From contig JAAVIC010000032.1 of NCBI GenBank assembly GCA_014799385.1, positions 1-58,067 on the forward strand: a DNA stretch of 58,067 nt, given 5' to 3'. How positions within the stretch are numbered: position 1 is the stretch's first letter; every line of letters begins with the position of its first letter. The notes beneath the pieces are model-generated. The model saw nothing but the letters and a program-made list of their open reading frames with translations, ran no database searches and was not told where the DNA came from. This DNA is from Oscillospiraceae bacterium (lineage in GTDB: Bacteria > Bacillota > Clostridia > Oscillospirales > Ruminococcaceae). Position numbers and translations under genes: made by a program. Positions 46,013 to 53,228 of this stretch are shown here, piece by piece.

Positions 46013-46363
46013 ATGGATGAATTTATAAATAATCCTTTAAATTTGACAATGGAAACGTCCGTGCAATATGCAATTTTGATTTTAATAGGTGTGATTGCTT
46101 TTTTAATTGCATGGATTACCGTAGGAAAAATGTATGATCATAGAATTATTTCCGGCAAGGCAACAGGCTCTTTAGCCCATTGGACAATTCGCATTGCTGC
46201 ATTTTTCTTGATATGTATAGTTTTTCGATCAGCAGTTATTGCTTTTCAGTTTGTGATGTCTAATTGGCAAGCAATTTTGATAATATGTGGCTGTATTTTT
46301 GGAACAGCTTCAATATGCTACATTGTTGTTTCAATCTTAAGAAAAAACAAAGAAGCAAAGTGA
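46013..46363 (+). CDS. Small membrane protein in the ATPase/TOPRIM operon
   Basis: A 116-aa protein with three hydrophobic segments (about 20-38, 59-78 and 83-107) and a short basic tail (RKNKEAK). ATG 46013 has AAGGAG at good spacing, 13 bases after the TOPRIM gene. I do not recognise it. Its place in the operon raises the possibility of a membrane effector or immunity component, or simply a passenger gene. Confidence 0.65.
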   Translation: MDEFINNPLNLTMETSVQYAILILIGVIAFLIAWITVGKMYDHRIISGKATGSLAHWTIRIAAFFLICIVFRSAVIAFQFVMSNWQAILIICGCIFGTASICYIVVSILRKNKEAK

Positions 46364-46370
46364 AAGTGAA

Positions 46371-46397
46371 GAGCCGACCTCACAATGAGATCGGCTC
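46371..46397. terminator. Hairpin between convergent genes at the right end of the element
   Basis: GAGCCGACCTC-acaat-GAGATCGGCTC, one mismatch, located between the convergent membrane-protein gene and the DUF6809 gene. T-tracts are weak on both strands. Confidence 0.6.
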
Positions 46398-46403
46398 CCG
46401 TTA

Positions 46404-46667
46404 TTAAAGTTCTTTTAGCATCTCAAGCATAAGCTGCGCTCCAACTCGAACACCTACCGAGAACTCGTGAAAACGTCCAAGTTCGCTCTGTTCCATTTGT
46501 GCGTTCTCGTATTCTTCCATAATTTGCGCTAAGTCGGGGAATTGTTTAAGAATGTTTGCTCTGCACTCGCTCACCTTATCGCCCGCTCGGTAATATTCAG
46601 GGCAGTTCATATCTACCTCGTCAAAAGGTACTTGACTTCCGAAAAATAATCCTTCCAAAATGCTCAT
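46404..46667 (-). CDS. DUF6809-like small protein
   Basis: An 87-aa acidic helical protein (SILEGLFFGSQVPFDEVDMN through GVRVGAQLMLEMLKEL) resembling DUF6809, found widely in mobile islands of gut Clostridia. Start ATG 46667 follows GGAGGAAATATCA. It is the last gene before attR and reads inward. The function is unknown. Confidence 0.75.
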   Translation of the reverse strand: MSILEGLFFGSQVPFDEVDMNCPEYYRAGDKVSECRANILKQFPDLAQIMEEYENAQMEQSELGRFHEFSVGVRVGAQLMLEMLKEL

Positions 46668-46712
46668 TGATATTTCCTCCAAAAATCAAAATTTGTACAG
46701 GGATATATCAAA

Positions 46713-46737
46713 TTTTGTCCGCTATTTGTCCGCTATT
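46713..46737. other. Probable integrase arm-type site, right end
   Basis: TTTTGTCCGCTATTTGTCCG and the following CTATT match the left-end site at 28194-28219 in the same orientation, with one difference. Confidence 0.6.
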
Positions 46738-46852
46738 GGTACGAAAAATTACTGAAAGTTACGAAAATACCCTTACCGATAAGGTGCGAAATTTGCCTTA
46801 GGTATGCGGAATTTTCGAGGTAGCAAAAAGTTAGAAAAAGTGCTCCGAGATT

Positions 46853-46875
46853 TTCAAGTCCCGTCACTCGCACCA
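46853..46875 (+). other. attR, right attachment repeat
   Basis: A 23-bp copy of the tRNA-Leu 3' end (TTCAAGTCC through CGCACCA), identical to 28107-28129 but not part of a full tRNA. Confidence 0.88.
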
Positions 46876-46883
46876 TACCGAAC

Positions 46884-46922
46884 AAAGGAGAACCACCTAG
46901 ATGGCTCTCCTTTATTTATTTT
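46884..46922 (+). terminator. Terminator outside attR, probably the original tRNA-Leu terminator
   Basis: AAAGGAGA..CC pairs with GG..TCTCCTTT, followed by a long T/A-rich tail (TTTATTTATTTTTT). It lies 9 bases past the att site, the position expected for the native tRNA terminator before insertion. Confidence 0.75.
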
Positions 46923-46988
46923 TTATCCCGGAAAAGCTGTGTTTGGTGTGGTTGTTCCGAGGGTATAAGTGGTGAGCCAATAACACAT

Positions 46989-47030
46989 AATCCGAACACA
47001 TTCGTTACTTGTGATGTGTTCGGATTTATT
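46989..47030. terminator. Hairpin between attR and the methyltransferase module
   Basis: A perfect 13-bp stem AATCCGAACACAT / ATGTGTTCGGATT with 12-nt loop and trailing TATTGTTTATT. Confidence 0.65.
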
Positions 47031-47120
47031 GTTTATTACTATTTGTAATGAGGCGCAGACTATTGCCATATTGTAATTAAATTTATTCTTTTAAATCTTG
47101 TTCAAAATGTCAAAAAATAC

Positions 47121-47149
47121 TTGTAAATTTGTAAAAAATGTGATATAAT
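47121..47149 (+). promoter_or_regulatory. Promoter of the methyltransferase/ATPase module
   Basis: TTGTAA-17-TATAAT, about 40 bp before the first gene. No further promoter is evident until 53.2 kb. Confidence 0.75.
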
Positions 47150-47187
47150 ATATAGTAGAGAAATTATTTATAAATTTTGGTGAAAAT

Positions 47188-47919
47188 ATGGATATAAACA
47201 GCCTTAGGGTTAAATTTAACGAATTGACTTTAGAATCAGAAAGTCATTGGGATTATCAAGGTAAAGGTAGAAGTGAACGTGATTATGTTCATGGTGTCTG
47301 CACTTATCCTGCAATGATGGTTCCCAAAATGCAACGCGAAATACTTGAAGTTTGCCTTTCTCAAATTGATGAAAATGAGAGAATCTGTTTACTTGATCCG
47401 TTTGCCGGATCAGGAACCATATTGGTTGAGGGAATGTTGAAAGGTGTTGATATTGTTGGCGTTGATATAAATCCTCTCGCCATTCTGCTATGTAAAGCAA
47501 AAACAACAATTATTCTTCCTGAAATTTTAATAGATTGTTCTAAACAACTGAAGTCTAGAATAAATAAAATAAGATCAAAAAGGTTAAAAGATTTCCATTT
47601 TGATGGAATTGACAAATGGTTTACAAATGCTGCAATAAAGGATTTAACCATACTACGCAAGTCGATAATTGAAGAACCTCTGGTTGAAATAAGACGTTTC
47701 TTTTGGGCAGCTTTTTGTGAAGTTGTTAGAATTGTCTCTAATTCTAGGGATTGCACCTATAAATTACATATAAAAACTCAAGAAGATATAAACAATTATA
47801 ATAAAGATGCCATAGAAATATTTGTTCAAACATTAGATTATAATATTTCTAAATATTTGTCGTTCTACTCCAACTTAAAAGACAATGGAAGATTAAAAAA
47901 GGGGGGGGAGGTCATATAA
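47188..47919 (+). CDS. DNA methyltransferase, N-terminal part (frame broken at a G8 tract)
   Basis: This frame encodes 243 residues containing the SAM-binding motif LLDPFAGSGT (about 69-78) and the acidic second-strand motif VGVDINPLA. It then runs through A6G8 (47895-47908) and stops at once. The following sequence continues the protein in another frame, where the catalytic TSPPYGDN motif lies. With seven instead of eight G, the two parts join as ...RLKKGG-RSYKG... into a protein of about 458 aa. The SAM motif preceding SPPY indicates an amino-methyltransferase (N6-adenine or N4-cytosine). The truncated form lacks the catalytic motif and should be inactive. It is the first gene of a four-gene, AT-rich module. 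Confidence 0.85.
   Translation: MDINSLRVKFNELTLESESHWDYQGKGRSERDYVHGVCTYPAMMVPKMQREILEVCLSQIDENERICLLDPFAGSGTILVEGMLKGVDIVGVDINPLAILLCKAKTTIILPEILIDCSKQLKSRINKIRSKRLKDFHFDGIDKWFTNAAIKDLTILRKSIIEEPLVEIRRFFWAAFCEVVRIVSNSRDCTYKLHIKTQEDINNYNKDAIEIFVQTLDYNISKYLSFYSNLKDNGRLKKGGEVI
47901..47908 (+). repeat. Poly-G tract (G8) inside the methyltransferase gene
   Basis: Eight consecutive G after six A. The reading frame is open on both sides in different phases, and a change to G7 restores one continuous frame. Confidence 0.85.
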
Positions 47920-48052
47920 AGGATTCATTGAAATAAGATTATCTAATTCAATTGAATATCTTAAACACACAAGAAGAAAGTTCAACCTGGTTCTTACCTC
48001 GCCTCCTTATGGAGATAACCATACCACGGTTTCGTATGGTCAATATTCAATT

Positions 48053-48565
48053 ATGCCTCTACGGTGGATACAATGGACGGACATTGACGACGCAGTAAAT
48101 GCCGAGGTTCTTAAAACGCTATCTGGAATTGATAAGATATCTTTAGGCGGAAGGTCATCAAATGACTTTTTGAACGATAAACACATGGATGTTTTGAACC
48201 ACTCAGCAAAGCTGAATAATCAATATAATCAAATTGCTGCAATTGATACTGAAAAGGTTCAAAAATTGGTTGCTTTTTATAGCGAATATGATGAACTCCT
48301 ATCAGCGATATCAAAAAGATTGAGAGGCAAAACCGTTTCTGTTTGGACATTAGGAAATAGAAAAATTGCCAAGCAAGAGATTTGTATGAATGAAATTATG
48401 GAAGAACTATGCCATAACCATAATATGACACTTCTGACTAGTTTTACAAGAAAAATTTCAAATAAAAGGATGCCTGAACTAAATTCATACACGGGAAAAG
48501 AAAAATCTCAACAGTCTACTATGACAAGAGAACATATCTTGGTTTTTGTTAAGGAGGATACCTAA
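48053..48565 (+). CDS. DNA methyltransferase, C-terminal part
   Basis: The continuation of the methyltransferase after the poly-G frameshift. The frame is open without stops from about 47900; the first ATG in it is 48053, but the catalytic motif (LVLTSPPYGDNHTTVSYG) lies before that ATG at about 47990-48040. The fragment alone (170 aa from the ATG) would not be an enzyme. The C-terminal half contains KRLRGKTVSVWTLGNRKIAKQE and ends in TREHILVFVKED, typical of SPPY methyltransferases. It ends one base before the next gene's start. Confidence 0.75.
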   Translation: MPLRWIQWTDIDDAVNAEVLKTLSGIDKISLGGRSSNDFLNDKHMDVLNHSAKLNNQYNQIAAIDTEKVQKLVAFYSEYDELLSAISKRLRGKTVSVWTLGNRKIAKQEICMNEIMEELCHNHNMTLLTSFTRKISNKRMPELNSYTGKEKSQQSTMTREHILVFVKEDT

Positions 48566-48566
48566 G

Positions 48567-49082
48567 ATGAATAATCAAATTTCGTTGTTTGACAATGATT
48601 CAGAATTTTATGAATCTGATATGTCAAGTTTTAATAAAACGGCTGCAAATTTTCGCGTACATGCCTCTTTAATATATAAGTTGGGAGAATCTCTTATTGC
48701 AGACGAAGTGACAGCGCTTTCAGAGTTAATCAAAAAAGCTTATGATGCCGATGCTACGTTCTGCTCGTTATTAATAGATACATCTTATCAAGAAACGGCT
48801 GGAGAAGATGTTTTTTACGGGAAAATAGAATTAGTTGATAATGGCTGTGGTATGGATTTACCGACAATTGTTAATGGTTGGTTAACAATATCCAATTCAC
48901 CAAAAAAGAAAATGAAAAAAGAGAAGAAAACTACAAATAAATTTCATCGCTACCCTTTGGGCGACAAGGGGTTAGGGCGTCTTTCTGTGCAAAAACTTGG
49001 AAAGTACATGCAGCTTATAACAAAGAACTCTCAATCAAATATTGAGTATAGTGTAAATATCCCTTGGGGGGGATTTTCTTAA
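48567..49082 (+). CDS. Hsp90/MORC-like GHKL ATPase domain (N-terminal part of a split gene)
   Basis: 172 residues up to a stop just after a G7 tract. ATG 48567 has AAGGAGG upstream. All ATP-binding boxes of a GHKL (HATPase_c_3) fold are present: ELIKKAYDADA (N-box, about 52-62), LVDNGCGMD (about 90-98) and GDKGLGRLS (about 130-138, with the preceding lid). Removing one G from the tract joins SVNIPWG to DFLKNTTIDQ and yields a continuous protein of about 840 aa with the downstream frame. MORC/MutL-like ATPases have been reported in bacterial restriction loci, fitting the adjacent methyltransferase. Confidence 0.85.
   Translation: MNNQISLFDNDSEFYESDMSSFNKTAANFRVHASLIYKLGESLIADEVTALSELIKKAYDADATFCSLLIDTSYQETAGEDVFYGKIELVDNGCGMDLPTIVNGWLTISNSPKKKMKKEKKTTNKFHRYPLGDKGLGRLSVQKLGKYMQLITKNSQSNIEYSVNIPWGGFS
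49066..49072 (+). repeat. Poly-G tract (G7) inside the ATPase/kinase gene
   Basis: Seven G. The downstream frame is open for over 2 kb in the phase obtained by deleting one G. A further G7 run lies in frame at 49807-49813 in the same gene. Confidence 0.85.
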
Positions 49083-49335
49083 AAATACAACTATTGATCA
49101 AATTTCTATATCTATAAATGAAAACAAAATAGATAATGATAAATCATATACTAAAATCATTATTAAAGATTTAGTTGATAATGAACTGTGGAATAGTAGT
49201 GAGCAAGTTAATATTTTAAGTAATACTATAAATAAAATTGTCTCTCCATTTAGAAGTAAGGAAAACAATTTTAAAGTTATTGCAAGTGTTAATGGTAAAC
49301 CCATTGAGACAGTTGAAACAATTTTTAATGAGATT

Positions 49336-51090
49336 TTGTCCAGAGCTATAGCTAAACATGTTATCGCTTATGCCGATGGTAAGAGTACAATTCATTCGCT
49401 TTATACTCCGTCATTTCTTTATAATAGAGAGATGATGGGCGAGATGGGAAATAAAAGATTTTCTTTGAACAAATCTGCACTAACTGATTTTTGGAATATA
49501 TTTAACACAAAATTATCTGGATTTAGTTATGATTCTGAAGAGAAATATCCATTTAAATCTGATGATTTCTACATTTTTGAAGAACTGACACATACAGGGG
49601 ATTTGTCTGAAAACACAGATCCCGGAGAATTTGAATGTGAAATTTATGAATATACTTTAGATCCGATTTTTATAGAAAATTATTATCAAAATATTAGTTT
49701 TTCGGCTTCGATAAATCAAAAGGAATACAGAGAATTTGTTAACAGATTTCATGGAATAAAGGTAGTTCGTGATGGCTTTGTTGTACAAGGCCTTGGCGAA
49801 GGAGATGGGGGGGATTGGCTCGGCTTGGCATCTTCATCAAAAACCAAGGGAAGATATAATGACCTCAGAAATGATAGTGTTATTGGGTGTGTTTATCTTA
49901 CTGGCAAAAATAATTATGTGTTAAAAGAAACCACCAATCGTGAGGGCTTTGTTGAAGATGGGTTCTATTTGTCTTTTAGAAAAATTTTAAGTGAATCAAT
50001 TAAAAGAATTAACAAGAACAGAGACAGATTTAATTCATCTATGCGATCATATTTAAGAGGATCAATTAGTACCACTGCTGATACGAATAAAAACGCATTG
50101 GTATTTCAACCTGTGATTGACGAAATAAAGGGCAAGCTAGAAGAATCACAATCTGGGGTCGCAGAAAAATCACAGGCTATAGCAGACACTTTAAGCAATT
50201 TCGTTTCTATAAAGAGCGACTTGTCTAATAATCCCTTTGTATCTAAAGAAACTGTTGCAACATTTGAAAATACATATAGTAATATTCAAAAGCTTGCGGA
50301 TAACTATAGGCAGATGGATGAAGCACAGCAGTATTTGGCAAAAATGATTGATGAGATTTCATTTGAGTATGAAAAATTAACTGATAAATTGCGAGATCTG
50401 TTTGAACTTGCAGGATTGGGTTTGTCAGTAGAAATGTTTGCGCACGAATTTGACTCTTCAATAAGAAATATAAGATCAAATAATGATAAACTATTAACCT
50501 CTGATTCTCACTCAATTGAAGCACTTGTTCGTCAGATACATTATGTTAATGTGTCATTAGATACATTGAGGAAACAGATGTCATATTTTAACCCGGGTTT
50601 AAAGTTTGTGCGATCAAAGAAACAAACAATCTCATTCTTGAAATTCATTCAAGATCACCAATCGTTTTATTCCGAACGTTGCAAAGCAAAGAAAACTGAA
50701 TATATTATTGATATCAAATCTGATTTCGAGATAACCGTTAATAGGGGAATGATAAATCAAGTGTTTGATAATCTGTTTAACAACTCTGAGTATTGGTTAA
50801 ATTTCTCTGAAGAACATGATTTGATAGATATTAAAACGTTTACCGTTCAAAGTGTCGAAAAAGGGATCGTGATCGTATTTGATAATGGCATTGGAGTTAG
50901 TGAAGATATTGAAAATCGCCTTTTCGAACCGTTTGAAACTAAGAAAGAAAACGGCAGAGGGTTAGGTTTATATATTGTTGCTAATAATCTTATGTATCAT
51001 TCTGCCCGAGTTCGTTTGTTGGGAGAAAGAAATTCCCATGGTAAATTGTTCAAATTTGAATTGGATCTTTCAGCCATAATGGCTGACTGA
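49336..51090 (+). CDS. Histidine-kinase-like C-terminal part of the split ATPase gene
   Basis: A continuous frame from 49072 (first ATG 49336). In the restored 840-aa protein, about 170-500 is the rest of the MORC-like module. A coiled coil follows (about 510-610), then a DHp-like helix with a candidate phospho-His at about 626 (MFAHEFDSSIRNI). The histidine kinase ATPase domain (about 715-835) has the N-box QVFDNLFNNSEYW, DNGIGV, LFEPFETKKENGRGLGLYIV. The architecture is thus two GHKL ATPase domains in one chain. The receiver-like protein encoded 17 bases downstream is the natural phosphotransfer partner. Confidence 0.85.
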   Translation: MSRAIAKHVIAYADGKSTIHSLYTPSFLYNREMMGEMGNKRFSLNKSALTDFWNIFNTKLSGFSYDSEEKYPFKSDDFYIFEELTHTGDLSENTDPGEFECEIYEYTLDPIFIENYYQNISFSASINQKEYREFVNRFHGIKVVRDGFVVQGLGEGDGGDWLGLASSSKTKGRYNDLRNDSVIGCVYLTGKNNYVLKETTNREGFVEDGFYLSFRKILSESIKRINKNRDRFNSSMRSYLRGSISTTADTNKNALVFQPVIDEIKGKLEESQSGVAEKSQAIADTLSNFVSIKSDLSNNPFVSKETVATFENTYSNIQKLADNYRQMDEAQQYLAKMIDEISFEYEKLTDKLRDLFELAGLGLSVEMFAHEFDSSIRNIRSNNDKLLTSDSHSIEALVRQIHYVNVSLDTLRKQMSYFNPGLKFVRSKKQTISFLKFIQDHQSFYSERCKAKKTEYIIDIKSDFEITVNRGMINQVFDNLFNNSEYWLNFSEEHDLIDIKTFTVQSVEKGIVIVFDNGIGVSEDIENRLFEPFETKKENGRGLGLYIVANNLMYHSARVRLLGERNSHGKLFKFELDLSAIMAD

Positions 51091-51107
51091 TTATGAAAGG
51101 ATGTAAA

Positions 51108-52685
51108 ATGATGACTGCTGTTAACACAATGATAGATAAAGCTTTAATTGACATTTTTCGTCTTGAAAATATCAAGTATGTAATAAGTGTCGATGATTGT
51201 TTTTCCACCGACTATGCTGATAAATTACGGCAGGAGTTAATCATTGATTTTTCAATGTCGACTGATAAAGTTATGGAATTCCTCCGTCGATTGGGTAAAG
51301 ATATCAATAATATAAGCCAAATTATTGAGTTTGGAGGAGATGTTCAAAACGAAATACAAGAATTAATTAATGGCTTGAGTGACATTGAGGTTCAGAAATA
51401 TGTTGATTTTGCTCCGGAGAGTAAGTCTAACTTAAATATGAAGAGCGATAAGGAGGAAATTCTTTATTTTTTGGATATGTTAAAAGAAGATGGGATTATT
51501 GATGGATACAGGACGTTTCAAAGCACACATGAAGCAGAAAAGTTTTATTCCGAGGGCATAGAAATAACTAGTGGTTCTATTCTATGGCTTATTGATAAAA
51601 ACTTTGAAAATGTAGGTGAATCATCTGAAGCTGGATTGGAATTTGCTAAAAATAGAATTAGTGAAAGTGATGATAAAAATTTCTTTTTCTTTCTTACAAA
51701 AATTGGGAATGATTCAGATAGCGAAAAAGATATTGATAAGGAATTTGATGACCTTTTAGTTCAGATGAGCTATGAAACACCTTCACTAGTTTATTATATC
51801 GCAAAAGACAAGTTGCTTGCAAAAAGATATGACAAAGTCGCCCAAAGTTTGGCAAACGGTTTTAACAGAAAATTATATTTTAAAATCATAGAGCAATATT
51901 GTGAGTGCTTATTTTGCAGTTGTAAAAATTCAATTCCTAAGTTGCATGAAATTAGAAGAGCTGCGTTAAGTTATATTTTCTTTAAAAAGGTTGATTATAG
52001 GGGTGAATCGTATTTTGATTTTTTTGCAAGGCTAGTTCAGATTTTCCACAATGACGAATACAGCAAATTTATAGCCAATAAAAGATTGCAAATTTCTAAG
52101 CAAATTAAACATTTTGAAGAGCTTGTAAAAATTATTCAAAGCGGAGGCTCTGTTAAAGAGTTTGCGGAAGACTTGATTGCAATAAGAGAAAGGGAGTTAT
52201 TTGACACTCAAATAAATAAAAAGCATTGTGAAATTTCTAGTGGAGATATTTTTAGAATAGGAGATGATTATTATATTCTAGCGACACAGTCTTGTGATAC
52301 ATTTTTACGAACAGAGGGTGAACGAAGACTAAAGTCTTGCGCTACTTTACTTAAAATAGCAGACAATAATAACGAGGATTTTAGATATGAATTGTCTTGT
52401 TTTAATGATGAGGAAGTTAGATTGAATAAACCCTCAATTATATATCGCGATTACATTTTTATACTATTTGAGATTTTAGATCTGTGCGTGGCTAATGAAC
52501 ATGGAATTGCTTGTATTAAGTTGCAAGATCTAACGTCTGATTCTAATTTGGATATTGGTTTTACTACTAATTACAAGAAAAGGTATGATAAAGTTAAAGA
52601 AGAATTGTGCTTTGTACATACTAACCTGCAAATTATTCAATCTTTTTTTATACTGACGGATCTGGATATGAGATTGAGAAAGTGA
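51108..52685 (+). CDS. Receiver-like response protein with unknown C-terminal domain
   Basis: A 525-aa cytoplasmic protein. The start at ATG 51108 follows AAAGGATG. The N-terminal part looks like an expanded response-regulator receiver: an acidic pair after the first strand (IKYVISVDDCFS, about 20-32), a candidate phospho-Asp in SILWLIDKNFE (about 160-170), and a strand FFFFLTKIG with the Lys expected in receivers. The 120-residue insert between them is unusual. The C-terminal half (about 230-525) includes GDIFRIGDDYYILATQSCDTFLR and is unrecognised; it may be the effector. It follows the kinase gene closely and is coupled to the 71-aa gene by a 4-base overlap. Confidence 0.78.
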   Translation: MMTAVNTMIDKALIDIFRLENIKYVISVDDCFSTDYADKLRQELIIDFSMSTDKVMEFLRRLGKDINNISQIIEFGGDVQNEIQELINGLSDIEVQKYVDFAPESKSNLNMKSDKEEILYFLDMLKEDGIIDGYRTFQSTHEAEKFYSEGIEITSGSILWLIDKNFENVGESSEAGLEFAKNRISESDDKNFFFFLTKIGNDSDSEKDIDKEFDDLLVQMSYETPSLVYYIAKDKLLAKRYDKVAQSLANGFNRKLYFKIIEQYCECLFCSCKNSIPKLHEIRRAALSYIFFKKVDYRGESYFDFFARLVQIFHNDEYSKFIANKRLQISKQIKHFEELVKIIQSGGSVKEFAEDLIAIRERELFDTQINKKHCEISSGDIFRIGDDYYILATQSCDTFLRTEGERRLKSCATLLKIADNNNEDFRYELSCFNDEEVRLNKPSIIYRDYIFILFEILDLCVANEHGIACIKLQDLTSDSNLDIGFTTNYKKRYDKVKEELCFVHTNLQIIQSFFILTDLDMRLRK

Positions 52686-52897
52686 GAAATGCGTATGAGA
52701 ATTTAAGTTTAATTGAAACCGCATTGAAAAATTACAGGACAGATGATGAAATGATGATATACGATGTTCGACGTATCTCTCGATTAAACGAGTTAGAAAC
52801 AATATCAATGCTCAATGGTTATAGTGTCGCGTTGTCAAGGGTGGGTAAGCCGTTTGATTATATGGAAGATGATTCCACCAAAAAGCAAAAAAAGTAG
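52682..52897 (+). CDS. 71-aa protein ending the module
   Basis: A GTG start within GTGA overlaps the stop of the preceding gene, indicating translational coupling. The product is soluble and helical, with a basic tail (STKKQKK); I do not recognise it. It reads as part of the module, perhaps a regulator or accessory subunit. A terminator follows at 52931. Confidence 0.65.
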   Translation: MRNAYENLSLIETALKNYRTDDEMMIYDVRRISRLNELETISMLNGYSVALSRVGKPFDYMEDDSTKKQKK

Positions 52898-52930
52898 AAC
52901 TAGATTTTCTGTTATAGAATTTAGCATCAT

Positions 52931-52958
52931 AGAGGACAGTTAGAACAGACTGTCCTCT
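52931..52958 (+). terminator. Terminator of the methyltransferase/ATPase module
   Basis: AGAGGACAGT pairs perfectly with ACTGTCCTCT, followed by TAT. The stretch to 53179 beyond it is AT-rich with nothing I can identify. Confidence 0.8.
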
Positions 52959-53179
52959 TATAGATTATGTATGCGCCATAGAGATATTGTTTGCAAGAGT
53001 AATTTTAACATCATTGAAGGTATCTGTTAAGATTTTGATACTATCTCTAAATCATTTGTAGAAAGAATATATGTTTGCTTAAAAAGTCAATGCGAATAAA
53101 TCTGAAATAATTAACAGCAACTAAGTCATTTGTTTTCATTTATTTTTCGCCTAAAGTTTATCCAATCAACATAAACCCT

Positions 53180-53209
53180 AACCAAAATCTAATAAAGCTA
53201 TGATATAAT
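53180..53209 (+). promoter_or_regulatory. Regulator promoter with 18-bp box
   Basis: The box AACCAAAATCTAATAAAG (53180-53197) ends 6 bp before TATAAT (53204-53209), replacing a normal -35. The same box and spacing occur before the first permease at 55327-55356, differing at two positions. Confidence 0.65.
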
Positions 53210-53228
53210 CTAATGGGGGTGATATATC

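Larger units (their letters stand above)
28107..46875. mobile_element. Integrative mobilizable element in tRNA-Leu(GAG)
   Basis: About 18.8 kb bounded by a 23-bp direct repeat of the tRNA 3' end. Inside both ends lies a near-identical tandem TGTCCGCT site. The element encodes a tyrosine integrase at the left end, a MOBP relaxase, MobC, excisionase-like genes and a defence cargo. No VirB4, VirD4 or other conjugation-machinery gene is visible, so it should depend on a helper for transfer, which is why I call it mobilizable rather than conjugative. Confidence 0.88.

Noticed and set aside
47188-49082. Treating the split methyltransferase and ATPase frames as four independent small genes
   Set aside because: Each downstream frame is open right back to the poly-G tract and carries the missing domain motifs, and its first ATG has no suitable ribosome site.
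46876-53228. A second att copy closing a tandem island around the methyltransferase module
   Set aside because: I looked for the tRNA 3' sequence near the right end of the module and found none; the module may be older or inserted by another route.
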